IMG/VR virus record: IMGVR_UViG_3300007760_000034
Span: 1-41,822 of that record
Source of the DNA: a virus
Strand: one strand, 5' to 3'
Length of the DNA stretch: 41,822 nt
The position numbers were made by a program, and so were the translations under genes. Under the pieces are notes generated by a model that saw only the letters and a list, made by a program, of their open reading frames with translations, had not been told where the DNA came from and did no database searches. How positions within the stretch are numbered: the stretch's first letter is position 1; the number at the start of each line of letters is the position of its first letter. Below are positions 22,928 through 28,721 of this stretch, in pieces.

Positions 22928-22951
22928 CCGACCGGCGCACCGGCCGGTCCC
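22924..22951 (-). terminator. GC-rich 12-bp hairpin downstream of the 22964 gene
   Basis: GGGACCG-A-CCGG (22924-22935), loop CGCA, CCGG-C-CGGTCCC (22940-22951): a 12-bp stem with a single A:C mismatch. It begins 12 bases past the stop of the leftward gene and has no U-tract, like many actinobacterial intrinsic terminators. Confidence 0.5.
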
Positions 22952-22963
22952 GTACCGTATTTA

Positions 22964-23545
22964 TTAGAAGGAAACCGCCACCGTATAGACGGGATCGGTC
23001 CCGACGGTAAAGATTCCTTCTCTGCCGGAATAAACGGCATTCTTGATTTCCTTCCGCAAGGGATCCCAATCCCTCTTGGTCAGTTCCGTGTTGTCCCTCA
23101 AGTATTCCCATACGGGATAGTAGAGGGAAGAAATCGCACCGGGATTCCTAGAATGCCGTTGCAGTTCCCTACCGGAACTATCGGAAACCGTGATGCACGT
23201 CCATACCGGATTATCGGTTTCCTTGGATTCCCGTGTACCGTTCGAAGAACGTCCACGGTTGGCTGGCCGGACGGATTCCCACCGTTCTACCGTTTCCTTG
23301 GCCACGTCATCGTCGTCGGAGGCAAGGACGGTAATCGTCTTTGCTATCGCGTCGGCGGCATCGGTGTCCACGGAAACCGTTTCCGGGATTCCTTCCTTCA
23401 CGGCGGTCCAATCAATATCAAAGGAATCCGGGACGGTTTCCATGATTTTGTCAAGACGCCGTATCCAGAGTACGTCGTCACGTTTTACCGTTTCGGCGGT
23501 CTGAATGTAGCCATCCAAGGAATCGACAAGGACGGTAATGTCCAT
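22964..23545 (-). CDS. Orphan protein of aberrant codon use, 193 aa
   Basis: Starts at ATG 23545 (AGAGAGGA 8 bases upstream; an in-frame extension to 23608 is less likely). The product is hydrophilic: MDITVLVDSLDGYIQTAETV, an acidic middle (ASDDDDVAKETVERWE), then WTCITVSDSSGRELQRHS and a basic-aromatic end (YPVWEYLRDNTELTKRDWDPLRKE). No family is recognised. All 14 Glu codons are GAA and 11 of 16 Ser codons are TCC with one TCG, whereas neighbouring genes mix GAG/GAA and favour TCG. The 12-mer CCGGCCGGTCCC occurs on both sides (22940-22951 and 23581-23592). These point to recent acquisition. It is the first gene of the leftward direction. Confidence 0.7.
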   Translation of the reverse strand: MDITVLVDSLDGYIQTAETVKRDDVLWIRRLDKIMETVPDSFDIDWTAVKEGIPETVSVDTDAADAIAKTITVLASDDDDVAKETVERWESVRPANRGRSSNGTRESKETDNPVWTCITVSDSSGRELQRHSRNPGAISSLYYPVWEYLRDNTELTKRDWDPLRKEIKNAVYSGREGIFTVGTDPVYTVAVSF

Positions 23546-23773
23546 GACGTTTTCCTCTCTATGTATGACAGCCGGTATCTCCGGCCGGTCCCTTTCCCCT
23601 GTCCTCACAGGAGGGACAGAAACAACAATAGCCGACCCGAGACATTACCGGGATTATTGACCGGCTAGACACCACCAGTCCCGGTTTGACCACCAACCGG
23701 CACATAGGGGGGGGATGGCGCAGTCAGAATCCGCACTGTGAAAAAAATCAATGGATTCCGTTCTTGGGTGTGC
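23546..23773. promoter_or_regulatory. Divergent control region between leftward and rightward blocks
   Basis: About 230 bases without a convincing gene separate the two transcription directions. It contains a hairpin CTGTCC (23599-23604) / GGACAG (23614-23619), the 12-mer CCGGCCGGTCCC (23581-23592), several CCGG-rich words in both orientations, a run of eight G (around 23710) and an A7 run (around 23744). A leftward promoter is expected here but no consensus pair was found. Confidence 0.45.
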
Positions 23774-23779
23774 TACACT
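23774..23779 (+). promoter_or_regulatory. Extended -10 promoter for the rightward block
   Basis: TGCTACACT (23771-23779) is a TGn-extended -10 element, 32 bases before the ATG at 23812. The -35 position has no good match, as expected for extended -10 promoters. It would start the early rightward operon. Confidence 0.45.
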
Positions 23780-23811
23780 ACCAACCTAGATGTCGTAGAA
23801 AGGTGGCTTGG

Positions 23812-24138
23812 ATGCCTTGGAGTGTGGTTGTGGTGGTGGTTGCGGCGTGTGCGTCGGTGTTGTCAACGTTGTGGTTGGCGTTGATGCTGTTGGATCGTGC
23901 GTTTGCGTCGATCACGGCGATGTGTACGTCTGTTGTGCGTACGCTTTTGGGTCAATCTGACCCGGATTCTGCACAGATTGAGTTTGAGGACGATGTGGGG
24001 TCGTCTTCTGGCCTGTTTGAGACGCTTCCGGCGTGGCAGTATTGGGGTAGGGACGCTGAGGGGGAGGCTTTGGAGCCTTCTGAACCGTTTTTTCCGGGGG
24101 TGGAGGAAGAAGAGTCTGTCGAGGGGGACGAGGAGTGA
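23812..24138 (+). CDS. Membrane-anchored acidic protein, 108 aa
   Basis: ATG 23812 follows AAAGGTGG; the longer in-frame extension upstream runs through the promoter region and is not used. Residues 1-30 are a strongly hydrophobic N-terminal segment (MPWSVVVVVVAACASVLSTL and on), likely one or two membrane spans, and the rest is very acidic (ALEPSEPFFPGVEEEESVEGDEE). It could expose an acidic tail to the cytoplasm near the start of infection. Unknown family. The next gene starts within its stop (GTGA overlap). Confidence 0.65.
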   Translation: MPWSVVVVVVAACASVLSTLWLALMLLDRAFASITAMCTSVVRTLLGQSDPDSAQIEFEDDVGSSSGLFETLPAWQYWGRDAEGEALEPSEPFFPGVEEEESVEGDEE

Positions 24139-24413
24139 GTCCGAAGGCTGCTGGGCGGCCTGATCCGGGTCCTTCTAAGGACGAGGTGTTGTCTGAGCGG
24201 CGTTCTGGTGTGAAGCCGTCGTTTGATCAGACAATGTTTTCTGCGTCGATGCGGGACATGCGGTTCACGGCCAACGGGGATGTGTTGTTGACGTTGGTGG
24301 TGCCGTTTTCAGACAAGCATCTGGTGGTGCCGGTGTCTGATGCGTACGGAATCTCGTTGGATGTGGATGTTCGCCGTAAGAAGCGGCTGAAAACAGGAAC
24401 GGGGACCGGGTGA
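24135..24413 (+). CDS. Hypothetical basic protein, 92 aa
   Basis: A GTG start overlaps the previous stop by 4 bases. The N-terminus is polar (MSPKAAGRPDPGPSKDEVLS), the middle is beta-like (MRFTANGDVLLTLVVPFSDKHLVVPVSDAYGISLDVDV) and the end basic (RRKKRLKTGTGTG). No family is recognised. Genes with this layout in early phage operons are often small regulators or inhibitors, but nothing in the sequence shows it. Confidence 0.6.
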   Translation: MSPKAAGRPDPGPSKDEVLSERRSGVKPSFDQTMFSASMRDMRFTANGDVLLTLVVPFSDKHLVVPVSDAYGISLDVDVRRKKRLKTGTGTG

Positions 24414-24451
24414 TTCCTCATCCCGGCCCCCGTTCTGGAAGGAGGTTCCGT

Positions 24452-24544
24452 GTGATTACGGTCGTGGACTACCGCAACGGGAATCAACATATCAAAGGAG
24501 ACACGGTGTGTCAACACGAAAGATCAGGACGTTCACGGCGTTAG
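24452..24544 (+). CDS. Possible short leader ORF, 30 aa
   Basis: A GTG frame preceded by GGAAGGAGGTTCC, the same ribosome cassette used in the leftward operon. It reads MITVVDYRNGNQHIKGDTVC and ends in a basic tail, overlapping the start of the next gene by 37 bases. It may be a true small gene or a leader whose translation influences the downstream DNA-binding gene. Confidence 0.35.
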   Translation: MITVVDYRNGNQHIKGDTVCQHERSGRSRR

Positions 24545-24822
24545 ATGGCGATACGTGGGATGCGTTGGCTACGAACGCTGAACGCGTGAATGGGTCGTGG
24601 CAGGTAGAGATGTCTAATCAGGAGTTGGGAAACATTCTGGGTGGTGACCGGAGTCGGCGGGTTGCGTCGTTTCGTGCGAAGCGGCTCATCGAGTTCGGGA
24701 TGGTTCACGCGGAGTATTCGGAGAAGAACGGTCGTCCTCAACCGAAGGTGTACGTGATCGACTCTGAGTGGGTGGGGAAGTCGCCGAAGGTTGGTGACTA
24801 TTACCCGGTGGAGGCGGGCTGA
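24508..24822 (+). CDS. Putative winged-helix DNA-binding protein, 104 aa
   Basis: GTG 24508 has AAAGGAG 7 bases upstream. The core TWDALATNAERVNGSWQVEMSNQELGNILGGDRSRRVASFRAKRLIEFGMVHAEYSEKNGRPQPKVYVID has helix-turn-helix character (SNQELGNILGGDRSRRVASFRAKRLIEFG) followed by a beta wing. It lies directly before, and overlaps by one base, the replication-initiator candidate, so it may regulate it or assist at the origin. No family named. Confidence 0.6.
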   Translation: MSTRKIRTFTALDGDTWDALATNAERVNGSWQVEMSNQELGNILGGDRSRRVASFRAKRLIEFGMVHAEYSEKNGRPQPKVYVIDSEWVGKSPKVGDYYPVEAG

Positions 24823-25274
24823 TGTCTATTCGTGTAATGTCGGATGTGTGGGACCTGTCTGAGTCCACGGGGTCGGCCAGATTGGTTTTACTGGCTATTG
24901 CAGACTCCTGTGACCATGATGGAACTAACGCTTGGCCCGCTATCGAAACGATCGCAAAGAAAACTAAAGTTTCACGGTCGACTGTCAAGCGGGCGATCAA
25001 GGAACTGGTTGCTTTGGACGAGTTGCGTGTTGTGCCTGGTCCTGTTCATATTCGTTCTGATCATCGGCCGAACGGTTATGAAATCAGTTTTTCACGGGGG
25101 CTCAATCTGAACCCTCGTGAGTCCACGGGGGTTCAATCTGAACCTCACGGGGGTTCATTTGAGCCTCCACGGGGGTTCACCCATGAACCCCAACCCGTCC
25201 TTACCCGTCCAGACCCTAACCGATTCTCAGAGTTTCTCAATAACGCAAGGGAGTCTTTGAAGAATGGGGATTGA
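24822..25274 (+). CDS. Helix-turn-helix replication initiator candidate with in-gene origin
   Basis: A 150 aa protein starting at ATG 24822. Residues about 5-75 are a helix-turn-helix domain of the type found in phage replication initiators (VWDLSESTGSARLVLLAIADSCDHDG, then AWPAIETIAKKTKVSRSTVKRAIKELVALDELRVVPG). Residues about 90-125 are low complexity (Gly, Pro, Glu) because the DNA beneath is four palindromic repeats. The C-terminus is short and polar. In lambda, the O initiator gene likewise contains the origin iterons. No helicase or loader gene is nearby, so it would recruit host factors. It follows the winged-helix gene with a one-base overlap. Confidence 0.65.
   Translation: MSIRVMSDVWDLSESTGSARLVLLAIADSCDHDGTNAWPAIETIAKKTKVSRSTVKRAIKELVALDELRVVPGPVHIRSDHRPNGYEISFSRGLNLNPRESTGVQSEPHGGSFEPPRGFTHEPQPVLTRPDPNRFSEFLNNARESLKNGD
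25093..25191. repeat. Four iteron-like palindromic repeats: candidate replication origin
   Basis: Units beginning CACGGGGG start at 25093, 25124, 25146 and 25168 (spacing 31, 22, 22). Each contains a dyad: GGCTCA-ATC-TGAACC (one mismatch), GGTTCA-ATC-TGAACC (perfect), GGTTCA-TT-TGAGCC (one mismatch) and GGGGTTCA-CCCA-TGAACCCC (perfect). The 22-base spacing is two helical turns, so the units lie on one face of DNA. They sit inside the initiator gene and are followed by an unusually AT-rich stretch (about 25220-25430), as expected for an unwinding element. Confidence 0.7.
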
Positions 25275-25431
25275 CTGGAATCGTGTTAGAAGAACAAATG
25301 CTCCGCTATCTGAGGAGGAAATGAAAGAAATAGTTGAACGGTTGAACAAATATGTTGAACAACACCGATCCATCGACGAAAAGTATTATGAAGAAGACGA
25401 TGGGTGGGACTACCGGAAGGAAGAAGAATGA
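25264..25431 (+). CDS. Hypothetical acidic protein in the AT-rich region, 55 aa
   Basis: ATG 25264 overlaps the initiator stop by 11 bases, and the TGA overlaps the next ATG (ATGA). The product begins MGIDWNRVRRTNAPLSEEEM and continues as a charged helix (KEIVERLNKYVEQHRS) with an acidic end. Codons are AT-rich (AAA, GAA, ATA, TAT), unlike the rest of the genome, matching the supposed unwinding region. Coding is supported by the tight overlaps. Confidence 0.65.
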   Translation: MGIDWNRVRRTNAPLSEEEMKEIVERLNKYVEQHRSIDEKYYEEDDGWDYRKEEE

Positions 25432-25781
25432 CTGTGAAGGAACGCACCGGTCCGACTTTCAAGTCTGGAACGACGTGGCATGTATCGATTGCGATACAGC
25501 AAGCGAAGGAGTACATACCGTGTTACGAACTGGTGTGGGATGAGAACGGCAAGGTGAACCGAACCGGCAACTACGCGTTGCTGTCAGCGTCCGACGCTGC
25601 AAAAACGCAGCAGCCGGGAGAATCATGGTCCGTGAACGATATTGCCGACGATGATCAACGAAGGGTCACCTACGAGGAGTTCAAGGCCCGGAAACTGGCG
25701 TTGGATCACGGAAAGTTCTACGATGCGGTACCCGACCATGTGGTCCCCGGCCGGGTGCCGATGCCGGAAGATCCGTTCTAA
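25428..25781 (+). CDS. Hypothetical protein, 117 aa
   Basis: ATG 25428 overlaps the preceding stop (ATGA), with GGAAG upstream; the end overlaps the small-terminase start (TAATG). The N-terminal half is beta-like (WHVSIAIQQAKEYIPCYELVWDENGKVNRTGNYALLS), the C-terminal half polar. It is part of the tightly coupled run leading to the terminase. No family recognised. Confidence 0.65.
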   Translation: MTVKERTGPTFKSGTTWHVSIAIQQAKEYIPCYELVWDENGKVNRTGNYALLSASDAAKTQQPGESWSVNDIADDDQRRVTYEEFKARKLALDHGKFYDAVPDHVVPGRVPMPEDPF

Positions 25782-26194
25782 TGGCTCGTGCCCCTGCACG
25801 GACCGTCCTTGCGCGGCTAGCAACGTATGGGCTGTCTCCTACGACGATTGCGACGATTTTTGACATCGACGTGGAGAAGGTTCGTAACGCAGTCGACGAC
25901 GTTCCCGTTTCTTCGGCGGTACGGGACGACGAGGACCTCCGTGTAGGGGTGCGTCGCGTCGCATGGCGTGTCATCGAAGAAACCATGTTGATGCTCGACG
26001 AGGGTTCACCACAGGTCAAACAGAAGATGATCACCAACCTGTTTACCAAAATGATGGCGATGCTCGGCGAGGAATCATCGGAGGACATGTCGGCGTTGCG
26101 GGGCGACATCCAAATCATGCTGGAAGAAATGGGAACCAGCGCCGCTGAACCCGTCCCAGATCAACCTGAACCGGAACAAGACGGCCCGGCGTGA
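25781..26194 (+). CDS. terS: Terminase small subunit (candidate)
   Basis: A 137 aa protein immediately before the large terminase, overlapping it by 4 bases. Residues about 1-40 form a helix-turn-helix (ARLATYGLSPTTIATIFDIDVEKVRNAV), residues about 60-120 helices suitable for oligomerisation, and the C-terminus is acidic (PVPDQPEPEQDGPA), possibly the TerL contact. Small terminases bind the packaging start on DNA. The assignment rests on position, size and HTH. Confidence 0.7.
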   Translation: MARAPARTVLARLATYGLSPTTIATIFDIDVEKVRNAVDDVPVSSAVRDDEDLRVGVRRVAWRVIEETMLMLDEGSPQVKQKMITNLFTKMMAMLGEESSEDMSALRGDIQIMLEEMGTSAAEPVPDQPEPEQDGPA

Positions 26195-27816
26195 ACTTCG
26201 AACCGTTCGTTTCGCGGCTGTCGATCCGCACGAAACAGCAAACGGTTGAGCCGCTGCATCCCAACTGGGCGCAACGCCAAGTGTTGGATGCTGTCAACAC
26301 TCAATACAGCGAAGGCAAACCGGTTCGCATCGTGGTGCTCAAAGCCCGCCAGTTGGGAATCTCAACGATTTCGGAAGCCCTCATGTTCTCGTGGGTGGTG
26401 TTGCACGAGAACACGTACGGCCTTGTCATCGCCCACGAAATCGACGCATCCGAATACTTGCTGAACATGACCAAACTGTATTGGGAAACATTCCCATTCA
26501 AGGATCTGTATACAACCAAGTATGTTTCCCGCAAAGAACTGGCGTGGGAAGAAACCGGTTCCAGCATCCGCATAGCGACAGCGAAAAACATGCGTGCCGG
26601 TCGTTCACGAACCATCAACGCCATGCACGGGTCGGAAATAGCGTTCTGGGATCGGCCAGACGAAATGATGCTCGGGTTGCGGCAAACCATCCCCAACCAC
26701 CCGAAGTCGATGATCATTCTCGAATCAACCGCCAACGGTGTCGGCAACTGGTTCTACGACACATGGCAAAACGCGGTAACCGGCGACAACGACTTCAAAC
26801 CGCTGTTCTTCCCGTGGTGGGAACACCCCGAGTACACGGCATCGTTTTCCAACTTGAAGAAAGAAACGCTGTCTCATCTCGACGAAGACGAACGGGTACT
26901 CAAAAAGATGGGGGTTGACGACGACCATCTCGTGTGGAGACGGTGGGCGATACGCAACCTCGCCGATTCCAACATCGAACGGTTCATGCAGGAATACCCG
27001 GCGACCCCGGAAGAAGCCTTCATAGCGTCCGGCACCAACGTGTTCCCTGTCGAAAACCTGAAGCAGGTGTACGAACCCAAAAACGGTGTCAAAGGGTTTC
27101 TGCAACGCAAAGGCAACTCGGTCGAGTTTATTCCCGACCGGTCAGGGTCCCTCACCATTTTCCGCAAACCCTCATCGGATCTGTCGTGGGGAAAATACTT
27201 TGTTGGCGCAGACCCCACCCACACCACGATGGGAGACAACGCGTGTGCTCAAGTCATCAACCGCCGCACCTACGAACAGGTAGCGGTCTGGAATGGCAAA
27301 ATCGACCCGATGACGTTCGCTGAGGAACTCGCCAAACTGGGTGCGTTCTACAACCACGCAACAATCTCAACTGAAGTCGAAGGACCCGGGTATGCGACCA
27401 TCGGCCGACTCGTCGAAATCGACTACCCGCACATTTGGCGCAACAGGTGGGCTGACAAGACACCCGGCAAGATTTCAGAAACAATGGGTTGGTCAACAAC
27501 GTGGAAACGCAAAGAATGGGCGATCGGCTGGTTGATCAAACTCATAGCCGACCGCGACATGACCATCCACGACGCGAAAACGTATGACGAGATGCGAACC
27601 TACGTCACACTCCCCAACGGCGGCTACGGCCCCGCAGACGGCTCTGGGCGGTCTTACGACGACTGTGTGATGGCTATGGCCATAGCGTGCATCTGCGCCT
27701 CTACAGAGGGACCTGTGACCGGCTACGAGGGACCTATGGGCGGCAGCGAAGACGCAATCGACGATCTGCCGATTCAACCTGCATGGGAACAATGGGAAGA
27801 ACAGGTGACAGCATGA
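26191..27816 (+). CDS. terL: Terminase large subunit
   Basis: A 541 aa packaging motor, GTG start. ATPase: Walker A-like KARQLGIST (51-59), Walker B region AMHGSEIAFW with E149 (144-153), coupling motif ILEST (177-180). RNase H-like nuclease: GADPTH (D341), TEVEGPG (E395), and YDDCVMAMA (D490/D491) provide the metal-binding acids. It translocates DNA into the prohead through the portal and cuts concatemers. The circular assembly suggests circularly permuted or cohesive ends, not decided by sequence alone. Confidence 0.93.
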   Translation: MNFEPFVSRLSIRTKQQTVEPLHPNWAQRQVLDAVNTQYSEGKPVRIVVLKARQLGISTISEALMFSWVVLHENTYGLVIAHEIDASEYLLNMTKLYWETFPFKDLYTTKYVSRKELAWEETGSSIRIATAKNMRAGRSRTINAMHGSEIAFWDRPDEMMLGLRQTIPNHPKSMIILESTANGVGNWFYDTWQNAVTGDNDFKPLFFPWWEHPEYTASFSNLKKETLSHLDEDERVLKKMGVDDDHLVWRRWAIRNLADSNIERFMQEYPATPEEAFIASGTNVFPVENLKQVYEPKNGVKGFLQRKGNSVEFIPDRSGSLTIFRKPSSDLSWGKYFVGADPTHTTMGDNACAQVINRRTYEQVAVWNGKIDPMTFAEELAKLGAFYNHATISTEVEGPGYATIGRLVEIDYPHIWRNRWADKTPGKISETMGWSTTWKRKEWAIGWLIKLIADRDMTIHDAKTYDEMRTYVTLPNGGYGPADGSGRSYDDCVMAMAIACICASTEGPVTGYEGPMGGSEDAIDDLPIQPAWEQWEEQVTA

Positions 27817-28190
27817 AACGCACCCGACTGAAGCGTAAAACACCGTTACGGCGCGTATCGAAGAAACGGGCGTTGATCAACAAGAAACGAGCCGAGTTTG
27901 TCAAATGGGAACTCGGCCTGCGGCCGTGGTGCGAAGCCGGAGACGCCATACGACTCCACCGGATGCAGTCATTCGGAATAGAGTACGGCAAACGACTCGA
28001 CAAAGGATCGTACGCGTGTTCGAGACGATCCACCGAACTACACGAACCACTCACACGGGCAAGAGGCGGCGACATCCTCGACAAACACAACACAGTCGCC
28101 ATCTGCCGCAACTGCCACCGATGGATACACGACCACCCCGACTCCGCAACCCGGATAGGTCTTCTCAAAGCGTGGACACACGATGACTGA
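27813..28190 (+). CDS. HNH endonuclease
   Basis: A 125 aa protein from ATG 27813, overlapping the terminase stop (ATGA). A basic N-terminus (MKRTRLKRKTPLRRVSKKRA) precedes the HNH fold: ELHEPLTRARGGDILDKHNTVAICRNCHRWIHDHP, with His-Asn-His positions in ELHE, DKHNT and CHRW and cysteines at AC and CRNC for structural zinc. HNH nucleases beside terminase are needed for efficient cutting and packaging in several phages. Alternatively it might be a homing enzyme, but its coupled position argues against this. Confidence 0.85.
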   Translation: MKRTRLKRKTPLRRVSKKRALINKKRAEFVKWELGLRPWCEAGDAIRLHRMQSFGIEYGKRLDKGSYACSRRSTELHEPLTRARGGDILDKHNTVAICRNCHRWIHDHPDSATRIGLLKAWTHDD

Positions 28191-28344
28191 CAACCTTGAC
28201 CCTGTGAAAACAACTGAAACCAACAAGGTAGACCTTGTAGGACACGACCTTGCTGAACACGACCCCTTGCAGGAATATCGTCCGCGGGAGTGTTGGATGT
28301 GCGGTGATACGTGGTGCAAGTGTGAAGAACTACACTACCGCTGA
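28183..28344 (+). CDS. Small zinc-knuckle-like protein, 53 aa
   Basis: ATG 28183 overlaps the HNH stop by 8 bases and its own stop overlaps the next ATG (TGATG). The N-terminus is polar (MTDNLDPVKTTETNKVDLVG); the C-terminus RECWMCGDTWCKCEEL has four cysteines within 9 residues. It could bind one zinc ion. No known family; coupled to packaging genes. Confidence 0.6.
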   Translation: MTDNLDPVKTTETNKVDLVGHDLAEHDPLQEYRPRECWMCGDTWCKCEELHYR

Positions 28345-28721
28345 TGCCTGTCTACTTGTACCGGTGCCGGGGTTGCCAAACTCACGGCGAAAAGTTTCAG
28401 CACCACAACGACGACCCGATGTTGGATTGCCCCGATTGTGGTAAACCGATGTTGCGCCGCGTCTACTCGTTCAAGCCTGCGAAAGTCATGCACGAACATT
28501 TCAACCACACGGTCGGCAAAGTCATTTCGGACAAGAAACAGTTCGCGGCGGAACTGGACCGCAAGTCCGCTGAGATGACGGAACGAACCGGTACTCCACA
28601 CAACTATGTGCCTGTCGATTTATCCGACAAGGAATCGCTTAGAGTAAGCGACGAGGGTATGGATAGTACGCTGAGGCGGCAAACCGAAACCGGTCAACGA
28701 GAAGTGAAGCAGTGGCTGTAG
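28344..28721 (+). CDS. FmdB-type zinc-ribbon protein
   Basis: A 125 aa protein. The N-terminal 45 residues match the FmdB/CxxC small-regulator pattern: MPVYLYRCRGCQTHGEKFQ, then MLDCPDCGKPMLRRVYSF, with C8/C11 and C29/C32. The rest is a polar helical extension. Such ribbons occur in many bacteria and phages, usually near head genes in phages, without a settled function. It overlaps the portal start by 10 bases. Confidence 0.75.
   Translation: MPVYLYRCRGCQTHGEKFQHHNDDPMLDCPDCGKPMLRRVYSFKPAKVMHEHFNHTVGKVISDKKQFAAELDRKSAEMTERTGTPHNYVPVDLSDKESLRVSDEGMDSTLRRQTETGQREVKQWL

Larger units (their letters stand above)
22842..22963 (-). promoter_or_regulatory. Structured leader/intergenic region with competing hairpins
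   Basis: This 122-base gap lies between the stop at 22964 and the start at 22841. On the left strand it holds, in order, a 12-bp GC hairpin, an arm of ACCGT/ACGGT with an 11-base loop, a T-arm-like hairpin CTACGG-loop-CCGTAG, and an alternative hairpin CGTAGT-GGGGA-ACTACG that reuses the 3' side of the T-arm-like stem. It ends at AGGAGGT and the ATG. Two mutually exclusive stems just before a ribosome site suggest attenuator-like control. No clear promoter was seen. Confidence 0.4.
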
